Part shown: positions 1 to 7,883 of the stretch, one piece after another
How the letters are laid out: every line of letters starts with the position of its first letter
Numbering within the stretch: the first letter of the stretch is position 1
NCBI RefSeq assembly: GCF_002113125.1
Contig: NZ_NEJP01000016.1
Coordinates: forward strand, 1 to 64,000
Length of the DNA stretch: 64,000 bases
Direction of reading: 5' to 3'
Origin: Pseudomonas sp. B20(2017)
Lineage (GTDB): Bacteria; Pseudomonadota; Gammaproteobacteria; Pseudomonadales; Pseudomonadaceae
The notes under the pieces: generated by a model
Database searches by the model: none
The model's input: only the letters and a program-made list of their open reading frames with translations
Told to the model about the DNA's origin: nothing
Translations under genes and position numbers: made by a program

Positions 1-24
1 CTCCTTGTATGTAGGCCATAACGA

Positions 25-58
25 AAAATGCTCCGTATCTTTCGATACGGAGCATTTT
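25..58. terminator. Perfect bidirectional terminator-like hairpin
   Basis: A perfect 15-bp stem (25-39 paired with 44-58) with a TTTC loop has an A-run on one side and a T-run on the other, so it can terminate transcription in either direction. rsmZ has its own terminator, so this one probably serves a gene left of the window; fdxA is the usual neighbour of rsmZ in Pseudomonas (inference). Confidence 0.75.
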
Positions 59-142
59 CTTAAAGGGCCGGACAGATTGCTAGGTTTTCACACAGTCTGT
101 CGCGGGCCTTTTTGCTTTTCCGGGTTTTGCTTTTCTTCAGGC

Positions 143-272
143 AAAAAAAAGGGGCGGTTTGACCCGCCCACATTTTTTCCCTATTCCCTGTGTTCCTTTT
201 CATCGTCCTGATGAATCGCTTCCTGCGATATCCATTCCCCTCTTCCCTGAAGGGCGTGTCTATCCGTCGACA
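143..272 (-). ncRNA. rsmZ: RsmZ small regulatory RNA (RsmA/RsmE-sequestering)
   Basis: RsmZ is an untranslated RNA of the Gac/Rsm cascade that titrates the translational repressors RsmA/RsmE. The minus-strand RNA begins TGUCGACGGAUAGACA, a hairpin with GGA in the loop. It is followed by hairpins presenting AGGAA (AUCGC/GCGAU stem) and AGGAC (UUCAUC/GAUGAA stem); at least nine GGA motifs are present, several single-stranded. It ends in a GGGCGG/CCGCCC stem followed by eight U. Length (about 130 nt) and position just downstream of rpoS match RsmZ of fluorescent pseudomonads. The 5' end is placed from the -10 box at 281-286. Confidence 0.94.
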
Positions 273-280
273 CAACCCAG

Positions 281-308
281 ATACTAGAGATTTCCCCGCC
301 GGGGGCAA
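281..308 (-). promoter_or_regulatory. rsmZ core promoter
   Basis: On the minus strand TAGTAT (281-286) is a good -10 box, with a weak -35 TTGCCC (303-308) 16 bases upstream. The predicted start is at about 272-274, at the first base of the conserved RsmZ sequence. The weak -35 fits a promoter that needs the activator GacA. Confidence 0.6.
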
Positions 309-444
309 CTGGCCTCCGGCGCACAAACCTGCTGTCATAAGCCCTTCACATTAAAAAATAACCATATAAGTCATTAAGTTATGAATCAACAACGAGCGTA
401 ATCGCCTTCAGCGGCAGTGTACAAATAACGAACACTTACGACAC

Positions 445-462
445 AGTCAGCAAAGGCTTACA
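445..462 (-). promoter_or_regulatory. Putative GacA upstream activating sequence of rsmZ
   Basis: The minus strand reads TGTAAGCCTTTGCTGACT, against the published GacA box TGTAAG-N6-CTTACA: the left half is perfect and the right half matches 4 of 6. It is centred about 181 bases upstream of the predicted rsmZ start, the distance known for the rsmZ box in P. fluorescens. It lies between the rpoS terminator and rsmZ. Confidence 0.75.
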
Positions 463-509
463 ACGCAAACCTACAAGCTGGGAACGTATCCCGCTTTCAG
501 TGCGCCAAC

Positions 510-538
510 AAAAAGCCCCGAACCAGTCGGGGCTTTCT
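510..538 (-). terminator. rpoS rho-independent terminator
   Basis: A perfect 10-bp stem (512-521 with 527-536, AAAGCCCCGA/TCGGGGCTTT) lies 22 bases after the rpoS stop codon. On the minus strand it runs into TTTTTG. Confidence 0.85.
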
Positions 539-560
539 GCATAGCGGTCATGCGGGTGGC

Positions 561-1568
561 TTATTGAAACAGCGACTCGCTCGACAGGCCGTTTTTCTCA
601 AGGATTTCACGAAGGCGCTTGAGGCCTTCAACCTGGATCTGTCTTACCCGTTCCCGGGTCAGGCCGATCTCCAGGCCTACATCTTCCAGCGTGCTGCTCT
701 CGTGGCCGCGCAGGCCGAAGCGACGCACGACCACCTCGCGTTGCTTGTCGGTCAGTTCAGAGAGCCATTGATCAATGCTCTGCGAGAGGTCGTCATCCTG
801 CAGCAGTTCGCACGGATCGGTCGGACGATCGTCCGTCAGGGTGTCCAGCAGGGTTTTATCCGAATCCGGACCCAGCGAGACGTCGACCGAAGAAACCCGC
901 TCGTTCAGGCCCAGCATGCGCTTGACCTCGCCCACCGGTTTTTCCAGCAGGTTGGCAATTTCTTCGGGTGAAGGTTCGTGGTCGAGCTTTTGCGTCAGCT
1001 CCCGTGCAGCCCGCAGGTACACGTTGAGCTCCTTGACCACATGGATCGGCAACCGGATGGTCCGGGTCTGATTCATGATCGCGCGTTCGATGGTCTGACG
1101 AATCCACCAGGTCGCGTAGGTCGAGAAGCGGAAGCCGCGCTCGGGATCGAACTTTTCCACCGCGCGGATCAGTCCGAGGTTGCCCTCTTCGATCAGATCC
1201 AGCAGCGACAGCCCCCGATTGACGTAACGCCGGGCGATTTTGACCACCAGCCGCAGGTTACTTTCGATCATGCGCTTGCGCCCGGCAGGATCGCCACTTT
1301 GCGACAAGCGCGCAAAATGAACTTCTTCTTCCGGGGAGAGCAGTGGGGAAAAGCCGATTTCGTTGAGGTACAGCTGCGTGGCATCGAGTGCCCGAGTGTA
1401 ATCGATGTACTTGTGTTGTTTAAGTGAAGCGGAGTGTTTGGATTTGGCACGAACGGAAGGTGGAGCAGCCCCTTCATCATTCGACATCGAATCCGAATCG
1501 ATGCCGGTCTCCATCAGGAGAACCTCATCGTCGATGTCAAACTCCGGCACTTCTTTACTGAGAGCCAT
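561..1568 (-). CDS. rpoS: RNA polymerase sigma factor RpoS (sigma-38)
   Basis: RpoS directs RNA polymerase to stationary-phase and general-stress promoters. The 335-residue product has the usual Pseudomonas length. After an acidic N-terminus come region 1.2, region 2 (about residues 95-165, with the promoter-melting stretch FRFSTYATWWIRQ), region 3, and a C-terminal region 4 helix-turn-helix (LEDVGLEIGLTRERVRQIQ). The ATG is preceded by AAGGAC. It lies downstream of nlpD; in this genus much of rpoS transcription starts inside nlpD (established for the family, not shown here). A 106-base leader separates the two genes. rsmZ follows after the terminator. Confidence 0.97.
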   Translation of the reverse strand: MALSKEVPEFDIDDEVLLMETGIDSDSMSNDEGAAPPSVRAKSKHSASLKQHKYIDYTRALDATQLYLNEIGFSPLLSPEEEVHFARLSQSGDPAGRKRMIESNLRLVVKIARRYVNRGLSLLDLIEEGNLGLIRAVEKFDPERGFRFSTYATWWIRQTIERAIMNQTRTIRLPIHVVKELNVYLRAARELTQKLDHEPSPEEIANLLEKPVGEVKRMLGLNERVSSVDVSLGPDSDKTLLDTLTDDRPTDPCELLQDDDLSQSIDQWLSELTDKQREVVVRRFGLRGHESSTLEDVGLEIGLTRERVRQIQVEGLKRLREILEKNGLSSESLFQ

Positions 1569-1633
1569 TGTTATAGTCCTTTGGTGAGTTCGACCCCAAG
1601 CTCAAGCGGCGCCTTTATCCTTGGCAACGCTGG

Positions 1634-1664
1634 AGCCTGTCCCCTCTACGCGACGGAACAGGCT
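1634..1664 (-). other. Hairpin in the nlpD-rpoS intergenic leader
   Basis: AGCCTGT (1634-1640) pairs with ACAGGCT (1658-1664) around a 17-base loop, about 65 bases ahead of the rpoS ATG. It has no U-tract, so it is not a terminator. It could be part of the rpoS mRNA leader that RNA-binding regulators act on, but that is speculation. Confidence 0.3.
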
Positions 1665-1674
1665 GGTCTGCAAA

Positions 1675-2556
1675 TCAACGTCTTGGCAGGAACTGCAGCG
1701 GATCTACAGGTTTACCTTGTCGGCGAATCTCAAAATGCAGTTTCACCCGGTCTGTACCCGTTGACCCCATTTCGGCAATTGTCTGTCCGACCTTGACCTG
1801 CTGCCCCTCCCGTACCAACAGCCGACGGTTGTGTCCGTAAGCACTGACGTAGGTTTCGCTGTGTTTGATGATGACTAATTCGCCGTAGCCCCTTAAGCCA
1901 CTCCCGGCGTAAACCACCGTCCCATCAGACGCAGCTAAAACAGGCTGTCCCAAATCTCCGGCGATATCAATTCCTTTATTCAAACTACCGTTTGAAGAGA
2001 ATTTACCAATCAGAATGCCATTAGATGGCCATCCCCAGCCGGCCGGGGCCGGGCCCGGAGGAGGCAATGGAGCGGGCGTTTGCTTGTTGGCGACGGACGG
2101 TACAACCGTCGTAGAAGCCGCGCCGGACCCCGTAGTTGTGGTGGTCGTCGTGCCATTCGCCTGGCGCCGGATAACCGTGGTTTTACTGGACGAAGACGCT
2201 GAAGAACCGGCGTTGCTGACGACCGCCGTCGACGTTGAACCGGTGCGGCCGTCGAAGCGAATCGTCTGACCCGGATGGATCGTGTATGGCGTAGGAATAT
2301 TGTTCCGGGCGGCGAGGGCTTTGTAGTCCCAGCCGTAGCGAAAAGCGATGGAAAACAAAGTATCGCCCGGACGGACTACATACTGCCCGGTCGTCACGAC
2401 CGGACGCTGGGCCACCGCATTGTTGCGATCGACGACCCGAACGTTGCTCGATTTTGTGCTGGAGCAACCGACCAGCAAGGTGCTCAAGACAAGGCCAGTC
2501 ACCAGGCGCTGAAAGCTCGTGTTACCCATACGCTGCGCAATGACTGTGAGACTCAC
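1675..2556 (-). CDS. nlpD: NlpD lipoprotein, LysM plus degenerate LytM (M23) domain
   Basis: NlpD is an outer-membrane lipoprotein that activates a septal amidase (AmiC in E. coli) for daughter-cell separation. I chose the GTG at 2556 because AAGGGAG precedes it by 6 bases; an ATG at 2529 has no ribosome site. The 293-residue protein has a signal peptide ending in lipobox LVGC (Cys31), a LysM domain (about 55-100), a Ser/Thr/Ala/Pro-rich linker, and a C-terminal M23 domain (about 190-290). The zinc ligands are lost: NKGID replaces HxGxD, and KLHFE lacks the first His of HxH. That fits an activator rather than an enzyme. Upstream are pcm and surE. Confidence 0.93.
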   Translation of the reverse strand: MSLTVIAQRMGNTSFQRLVTGLVLSTLLVGCSSTKSSNVRVVDRNNAVAQRPVVTTGQYVVRPGDTLFSIAFRYGWDYKALAARNNIPTPYTIHPGQTIRFDGRTGSTSTAVVSNAGSSASSSSKTTVIRRQANGTTTTTTTGSGAASTTVVPSVANKQTPAPLPPPGPAPAGWGWPSNGILIGKFSSNGSLNKGIDIAGDLGQPVLAASDGTVVYAGSGLRGYGELVIIKHSETYVSAYGHNRRLLVREGQQVKVGQTIAEMGSTGTDRVKLHFEIRRQGKPVDPLQFLPRR

Positions 2557-2767
2557 CCGCCGCTCCCTTTGTGGTGGCTGAAAAAAGTGGAATGCCGACT
2601 CCGGCATGAAACTTCGCAAGTATAACGGGCGCAACCGGCTTTACCTTTATAGAAGCGCTATTGCTCGACGCACACGTTTGCTTGTAAACGATCCATCCTG
2701 TTTAAACACTCGCTGCCGCTGTAAGACAGGCGCGCTCGACAGGAATTCAGCATCCTGAAACAAATGC

Positions 2768-3445
2768 TCAGGCCAGTGGACCGTTGAGCAACGGTACGAA
2801 ACGCACTGCCCCCAGAACGTGTCGGGAGAAGCCGTTTTCTTCGCGCACGATCAGCATCAATTGCTGCACTTCACCCGAACCGACGGGGATCACCATCCGC
2901 CCGCCCGGAGCCAGTTGATCAAGCAGAGCCTGAGGCACATCGGTGGCGACCGCCGTGACGATGATGCCGTTGTACGGCGCCAGCGCCGGCCAGCCTTCCC
3001 AGCCATCACCCCAGCGAAACACCACGTTGCGCAGGTTGAGTTCGACCAGGCGTTCCTTGGCCCGATCCTGCAACACCTTGATGCGCTCCACCGAGAACAC
3101 CCGCTCGACCAGTTGCGACAGCACCGCCGTCTGGTAACCGGAACCGGTGCCGATTTCCAGCACTTTATCCAGTGGCCCGGCTTCCAGCAGCAGCTCGCTC
3201 ATGCGCGCCACCATATAAGGCTGGGAAATGGTCTGGTTGTTGCCGATCGGCAGCGCGGTGTCCTCATAGGCACGGTGCGCCAGCGCTTCATCGACGAAAA
3301 GGTGTCGCGGGGTACGGCGGATCACTTCCAGCACGCTGGCGTTGGAAACGCCCTCTTCGTACAGACGCTGGATCAGGCGCTCACGGGTCCGCTGGGACGT
3401 CATCCCGATGCCGCTGCGCAGCCTGTCGTCTTGTTCACGAGCCAT
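2768..3445 (-). CDS. pcm: Protein-L-isoaspartate O-methyltransferase
   Basis: Pcm methylates isoaspartyl residues in aged proteins using S-adenosylmethionine, starting their repair. The 225-residue product has the Rossmann motif LEIGTGSGYQTAVL (about 95-108) and the family segment NNQTISQPYM. The ATG overlaps the surE stop by one base (TGATG), and GGAGG precedes it by about 9 bases. A second ATG at 3403 would give a 211-residue form, the length I recall for P. aeruginosa, so the start is not certain. It is co-transcribed with surE, the usual stationary-phase survival arrangement. Confidence 0.95.
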   Translation of the reverse strand: MAREQDDRLRSGIGMTSQRTRERLIQRLYEEGVSNASVLEVIRRTPRHLFVDEALAHRAYEDTALPIGNNQTISQPYMVARMSELLLEAGPLDKVLEIGTGSGYQTAVLSQLVERVFSVERIKVLQDRAKERLVELNLRNVVFRWGDGWEGWPALAPYNGIIVTAVATDVPQALLDQLAPGGRMVIPVGSGEVQQLMLIVREENGFSRHVLGAVRFVPLLNGPLA

Positions 3446-4194
3446 CAGTTGAGCCCCTCCAGCCAGCCGTCGAGACTTCTGAAGGCATCATTGAAGGTGC
3501 GATCGAGCTGCAACGGAGTGATGGATACGTAACCTTGCATTACCGCATGGAAATCGGTGCCCGGCCCGCCGTCTTCCACGTCGCCTGCCGCTGCGATCCA
3601 GTAACCGGCCTTGCCGCGCGGGTCCACGACTTTCATCGGTGCAGCCGCACGGGCGCGATGGCCGAGACGGGTCAGTTGAATGCCGCGAATGTGATCGATC
3701 GGCAGATTCGGAATGTTCACGTTCAATACCGTGCGCGGAGGCAGATCGAGCCCGGCATGGGCCTCGACCAGTTTGCGCGCAAAGTAGACGGCCGTGGGCA
3801 AGTTGTCGACCTGCCGCGAAACAAGCGAGAAGGCAAACGACGGGCGCTCGAGAAAGCGGCCCTCGAGGGCGGCTGCCACCGTTCCGGAATACAGCACGTC
3901 ATCACCCAGGTTGGCGCCCAGGTTAATACCCGAAACCACCATGTCCGGCTCGCGTTCGAGCAAACCGTTGAGCCCCAGATGGACGCAGTCGGTCGGCGTG
4001 CCATTGAGGCTGATAAAGCCGTTGGCCAGGTATTGCGGGTGCAGCGGACGGTCGAGTGTCAGCGAACTGCTGGCGCCGCTCTTGTCCTGTTCCGGGGCGA
4101 TAACCACGCACTCGGTGTAATCCGCCAACGCAGCATAAAGCGCGGCAAGACCGGGCGCAGTCACCCCGTCGTCGTTAGAAATCAGAATACGCAT
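3445..4194 (-). CDS. surE: 5'/3'-nucleotidase SurE
   Basis: SurE is a metal-dependent nucleoside-monophosphate phosphatase linked to stationary-phase survival. The 249-residue protein begins with the metal-binding ISNDDGVTAPG motif and contains VSGINLGANLGDDVLYSGTV, the conserved active-site loop. It overlaps truD upstream by 13 bases and pcm downstream by one base, so translation is probably coupled. Confidence 0.96.
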   Translation of the reverse strand: MRILISNDDGVTAPGLAALYAALADYTECVVIAPEQDKSGASSSLTLDRPLHPQYLANGFISLNGTPTDCVHLGLNGLLEREPDMVVSGINLGANLGDDVLYSGTVAAALEGRFLERPSFAFSLVSRQVDNLPTAVYFARKLVEAHAGLDLPPRTVLNVNIPNLPIDHIRGIQLTRLGHRARAAAPMKVVDPRGKAGYWIAAAGDVEDGGPGTDFHAVMQGYVSITPLQLDRTFNDAFRSLDGWLEGLN

Positions 4195-5240
4195 GGGCTG
4201 TCCGTCTGCCCCACCGGCACCAGATCAACGAGTTCGCGCACCAATACGGTGGCGAAGCATCCGGCCGGGAGGACGAATTCCAGTTGCAGAATGTCAGGCT
4301 CGGGATAATGCCACGTCAACCCGCCAATGGGCAGCCGCAGGATGCGACGTTCGTGGCTCATACCGGCATTAATCAACCAATCGCGCAGATCCGCCTCGCG
4401 TGCGGCAATCCCCTGCTCCAGATCATGGACAACCCCGGCCGCCGGCGAGTCACCTTCGCCCCACTGCGGGCCGGTCGGATGCAGATCGAGAATCGCAAGG
4501 CGCGGGTCGCTGCATTCGGCTTCACCGGCCGGAAAAAAGCTGCGGCTGTCGGTGAATGCCAGCAGATCGCCGACCTGCGCGCGCTGCCAGGTGCCATCGG
4601 CCACCCGCGCCGCGAGCACTTGATTGAACAGAAAACTGCGCGCGGTCGACAGCAAGCGCGAGCGCACATTGCGCTGCTCCGGCAGTGCCTTGCGCGCGGC
4701 CCACGAACGGGCATCGACCACGTTGCCACCGTCATGGCCGAAACGCTGGGCGCCGAAGTAATTCGGGATGCCCTGTTTGGTGATCAGTTGCAGACGCTCG
4801 TCGATGGCGGCCTTGTCGCCATTGAACTGAGTCAGACGCAGCGTGAAACCGTTGGCCGAATGCGCGCCACGTTGCAGCTTGCGCTTGTGGCGGGTGGTCT
4901 TGAGGATTTTCAGCGTGTCGTTTTCCGCCGCCGACAGATCCGGATCGGCCTTGCCCGGCAATTGCACGCTGAACCACTGACGGGTCAGCGCCTGACGATC
5001 CTTGAGCCCGGCGTAGCTCACCGTACGCAAAGGTACACCGGCAGCCTTGGCGATGCGGCGTGCAGCCTCTTCTGTATTCAGGCCGCGTTTTTCCACCCAG
5101 ATCCACAGGTGCTCGCCGTCACCGCTGAACGGAATGTCGAGGACTTCATCAACCTGGAAATCTTCGGCGATGGCTTTCAGTACCGCGGTGCCGAGGGCAT
5201 CGCCATAGGCCCGCGGGCCGAGCAGTTGCAGTTCGTTCAT
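4182..5240 (-). CDS. truD: tRNA pseudouridine(13) synthase TruD
   Basis: TruD converts U13 of tRNA-Glu to pseudouridine. The 352-residue protein carries the family motif YAGLKDRQALTRQWFSV, with the catalytic aspartate at Asp81, and a TRUD insertion domain in the second half. Its ATG overlaps the ispF stop (ATGA), and its 3' end runs 13 bases into surE. The gene is the link between the isoprenoid gene ispF and the surE-pcm pair. Confidence 0.96.
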   Translation of the reverse strand: MNELQLLGPRAYGDALGTAVLKAIAEDFQVDEVLDIPFSGDGEHLWIWVEKRGLNTEEAARRIAKAAGVPLRTVSYAGLKDRQALTRQWFSVQLPGKADPDLSAAENDTLKILKTTRHKRKLQRGAHSANGFTLRLTQFNGDKAAIDERLQLITKQGIPNYFGAQRFGHDGGNVVDARSWAARKALPEQRNVRSRLLSTARSFLFNQVLAARVADGTWQRAQVGDLLAFTDSRSFFPAGEAECSDPRLAILDLHPTGPQWGEGDSPAAGVVHDLEQGIAAREADLRDWLINAGMSHERRILRLPIGGLTWHYPEPDILQLEFVLPAGCFATVLVRELVDLVPVGQTDSPCVF

Positions 5241-5710
5241 GCGCGCAGCAACAAGGCAACGGAATGCACGGCGATGCCTTCTTCGCGACCGACGAAGCCG
5301 AGCTTCTCGGTGGTGGTGGCTTTCACGTTCACTTGATCCAGTTCTACTTGCAGATCCTCGGCAATCAGCGCGCGCATCGATTCGATATGAGGGGCCATCT
5401 TCGGCGCCTGGGCAACGATGGTGTTGTCGACGTTGCCGACCTTCCAGCCTTTGGCGTGGATCAGACTGACCACGTGACGCAGCAGTACGCGGCTGTCGGC
5501 GCCCTTGAATTGCGGGTCGGTGTCCGGGAAATGCTTGCCGATATCACCCAGCGCCGCCGCGCCGAGCAAGGCGTCGCTCAAGGCGTGCAGCAAGACGTCA
5601 CCGTCGGAGTGAGCGAGCAGCCCGAAGCCGTGTGCGATTCGCACGCCGCCCAGAGTAATGAAATCGCCTTCAGCGAAACGGTGCACATCATAGCCGTGGC
5701 CAATACGCAT
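5237..5710 (-). CDS. ispF: 2-C-methyl-D-erythritol 2,4-cyclodiphosphate synthase IspF
   Basis: IspF carries out the cyclisation step of the MEP isoprenoid pathway. The 157-residue protein starts RIGHGYDVHRF, with zinc ligands Asp8 and His10, and continues LLAHSDGDVLLHAL with His34 and His42. The start is fixed by conservation, yet the U-tract of a strong terminator-like hairpin (5711-5740) abuts the ATG, leaving only a weak CGGGG as ribosome site inside the hairpin. ispD, the other MEP gene, is 3 kb upstream, separated by the adhC-fghA-gfnR module. Confidence 0.97.
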   Translation of the reverse strand: MRIGHGYDVHRFAEGDFITLGGVRIAHGFGLLAHSDGDVLLHALSDALLGAAALGDIGKHFPDTDPQFKGADSRVLLRHVVSLIHAKGWKVGNVDNTIVAQAPKMAPHIESMRALIAEDLQVELDQVNVKATTTEKLGFVGREEGIAVHSVALLLRA

Positions 5711-5740
5711 AAAAAAACGCCCCGAATTTTGTCAGGGCGT
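5711..5740 (-). terminator. fghA terminator abutting the ispF start codon
   Basis: On the minus strand ACGCCCTGA (5732-5740) pairs with TTCGGGGCGT (5716-5725, one G-U pair) around a short A/T-rich loop and runs straight into seven T. The fghA stop codon is 13 bases upstream and the ispF ATG follows the last T directly. It looks like a full intrinsic terminator for the adhC-fghA transcript. Confidence 0.85.
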
Positions 5741-5753
5741 GATTCTACCTGCA

Positions 5754-6599
5754 TTAACCCTTCAGGGCGCGTGCGTGATGCTGCAAGTGGTCGTCAATGA
5801 AGCTCGCGATGAAGAAATAGCTGTGGTCGTAGCCCGGTTGCAGGCGCAACGTCAGCGGATGCCCCGCCTGTTTTGCCGCTTGTTGCAGGGCTTCAGGCTT
5901 GAGCTGGGTGGCGAGGAAATCGTCGCGGTCACCCTGATCCACCAGCAATGGTAGTTTCTCGTCGGCCTCGGCGATCAGCGCACAGGCATCCCACTCGCGC
6001 CATTTCGAACGATCTTCGCCCAGATAGCGGCTGAACGCTTTCTGGCCCCAAGGGCAATCAATCGGATTATTGATCGGCGAGAACGCAGACACCGACTGAT
6101 AACGTCCCGGATTGCGCAACGCACAGACCAGCGCACCGTGACCGCCCATCGAGTGGCCGCTGATGCTGCGTTTTTCCGACGCCGGGAAATGCGCTTCAAC
6201 CAGTGAAGGCAATTCCTGCACAACGTAGTCATGCATCCGATAGTGACGCGACCACGGTTCCTGCGTGGCATTCAGGTAGAACCCGGCACCGAGGCCGAAA
6301 TCCCACGCGCCCTCCGGATCGCCCGGTACATCCGGGCCGCGCGGACTGGTGTCCGGCGCCACGATGATCAGGCCAAGTTCGGCCGCCATGCGCATGGCAC
6401 CGGCCTTCTGCATGAAGTTCTCGTCCGTGCAGGTCAGGCCCGACAGCCAGTACAGCACCGGTAGCTTGCCGCCCTGCTCCGCCTGCGGCGGCAGGTACAC
6501 GGCGAACACCATGTCACAGCCCAGCACTTCGGAGCGATGACGATAGCGCTTGTGCCAACCACCGAAACTTTTCTGACAGGAGATGTTTTCCAGACTCAT
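5754..6599 (-). CDS. fghA: S-formylglutathione hydrolase
   Basis: This cytoplasmic esterase releases formate and glutathione from S-formylglutathione, the second step of glutathione-dependent formaldehyde detoxification. The 281-residue alpha/beta hydrolase has nucleophile elbow GHSMGGHGAL (Ser150), a likely acid in DQGDRDDF (about 226), and a catalytic His in GYDHSYFF (about 259). The N-terminal CQKSFGGWHKRYRH is typical of the esterase-D family. It lies 55 bases after adhC and shares its promoter. A strong terminator follows. Confidence 0.96.
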   Translation of the reverse strand: MSLENISCQKSFGGWHKRYRHRSEVLGCDMVFAVYLPPQAEQGGKLPVLYWLSGLTCTDENFMQKAGAMRMAAELGLIIVAPDTSPRGPDVPGDPEGAWDFGLGAGFYLNATQEPWSRHYRMHDYVVQELPSLVEAHFPASEKRSISGHSMGGHGALVCALRNPGRYQSVSAFSPINNPIDCPWGQKAFSRYLGEDRSKWREWDACALIAEADEKLPLLVDQGDRDDFLATQLKPEALQQAAKQAGHPLTLRLQPGYDHSYFFIASFIDDHLQHHARALKG

Positions 6600-6654
6600 G
6601 TAGGACTCCTACGCAACCACGGCTGCACGCTGGCAGCCGTGGCATCGCGATTGA

Positions 6655-7767
6655 TCAGAAATGAATGACAGTGCGAATGCTCTTGCCTTCGTGCATCAGG
6701 TCGAAGGCCTTGTTGATGTCTTCCAGGCCCATGGTGTGAGTGATGAAAGTATCCAGCGGGATTTCGCCGCTTTGCGCCATGTCGACATAGCTTGGCAATT
6801 CGGTACGGCCACGCACGCCACCAAACGCCGAACCACGCCAGACGCGACCGGTCACCAACTGGAACGGACGGGTAGCGATTTCCTGGCCGGCACCGGCTAC
6901 GCCGATGATGACCGACTCGCCCCAGCCCTTGTGGCAGCACTCGAGGGCCGCACGCATCAGTTGCACGTTGCCGATGCATTCGAAGGAGAAGTCGACGCCG
7001 CCGTCAGTCATGTCGACGATCACTTCCTGGATCGGACGATCGAAGTCTTTCGGGTTCACGCAATCGGTGGCACCCAGTTGTTTGGCGATCTCAAACTTGG
7101 CCGGGTTGATGTCGATGGCGATGATGCGCGAAGCCTTGGCCTTCACCGCGCCAATCACGGCCGACAGACCGATGCCGCCGAGACCGAAGATGGCCACGGT
7201 GTCACCTGGCTTGACCTTCGCGGTGTTGATCACTGCGCCGATACCGGTCGTCACGCCGCAACCGAGCAGGCAGACCTTTTCCAGCGGCGCGTCCTTGGAA
7301 ATCTTGGCCACGGAGATTTCCGGCAGCACGGTGTACTCGGAGAACGTCGAAGTACCCATGTAGTGGAAAATCGTTTGGCCCTTGTAGGAAAAACGCGAAG
7401 TGCCGTCCGGCATCAGCCCCTTGCCCTGGGTGGCGCGAATGGCCTGACACAGGTTGGTCTTGCCCGACTTACAGAATTTGCACTGGCCGCATTCCGGGGT
7501 GTACAGCGGAATCACGTGGTCGCCGACGGCCACGGAAGTCACGCCTTCGCCGATCGCTTCAACGATGGCGCCACCTTCGTGGCCGAGGATCGACGGGAAG
7601 ATACCTTCCGGGTCAGCGCCGGACAGGGTGTAAGCGTCAGTGTGGCAAACCCCGGAAGCCACCACGCGCAGCAACACTTCACCGGCCTTGGGCATGGCGA
7701 CATCGACTTCTACGATTTCCAGCGGCTTCTTGGCCTCGAAGGCAACGGCGGCGCGCGACTTGATCAT
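6655..7767 (-). CDS. adhC: S-(hydroxymethyl)glutathione dehydrogenase (class III alcohol dehydrogenase)
   Basis: The enzyme oxidises S-hydroxymethylglutathione, formed from formaldehyde and glutathione, to S-formylglutathione with NAD+. The 370-residue protein has the catalytic-zinc region GVCHTDAYTLSG and GHEGGAIVE, the structural-zinc cysteines CGQCKFCKSGKTNLC (about 92-106), and the nucleotide-binding FGLGGIGL. It is the first gene of adhC-fghA, divergent from gfnR across 116 bases. Expression is probably induced by formaldehyde through GfnR (known for the P. aeruginosa homologue; inferred here). Confidence 0.96.
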   Translation of the reverse strand: MIKSRAAVAFEAKKPLEIVEVDVAMPKAGEVLLRVVASGVCHTDAYTLSGADPEGIFPSILGHEGGAIVEAIGEGVTSVAVGDHVIPLYTPECGQCKFCKSGKTNLCQAIRATQGKGLMPDGTSRFSYKGQTIFHYMGTSTFSEYTVLPEISVAKISKDAPLEKVCLLGCGVTTGIGAVINTAKVKPGDTVAIFGLGGIGLSAVIGAVKAKASRIIAIDINPAKFEIAKQLGATDCVNPKDFDRPIQEVIVDMTDGGVDFSFECIGNVQLMRAALECCHKGWGESVIIGVAGAGQEIATRPFQLVTGRVWRGSAFGGVRGRTELPSYVDMAQSGEIPLDTFITHTMGLEDINKAFDLMHEGKSIRTVIHF

Positions 7768-7834
7768 GCTGTCTCTCCAGTGAATCCATTGAATAAAAAA
7801 TCAGACAAGGAGTGTAGTCCAGCGCTGCTTGATG

Positions 7835-7879
7835 AATAATCCGGACAAAAGCAAAACATTATTGCCATACAGGGATAAT
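7835..7879. promoter_or_regulatory. Candidate GfnR operator in the gfnR-adhC intergenic region
   Basis: Three related half-sites occur: AATAAT (7835-7840), ATTATT (7858-7863) and ATAAT (7875-7879). The first two form an inverted repeat with 17 bases between them, and ATTAT-N12-ATAAT forms a second one of LysR T-N11-A type. The right half-site lies immediately upstream of the gfnR start and overlaps its ribosome-site region, as expected for autoregulation. Confidence 0.45.
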
Positions 7880-7883
7880 CCCG

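Noticed and set aside
65..113. GGGCC...GGGCCTTTTT considered as another plus-strand terminator
   Set aside because: The flanking GGGCC copies are direct, not inverted; only a 6-bp GACAGA/TCTGTC stem forms.
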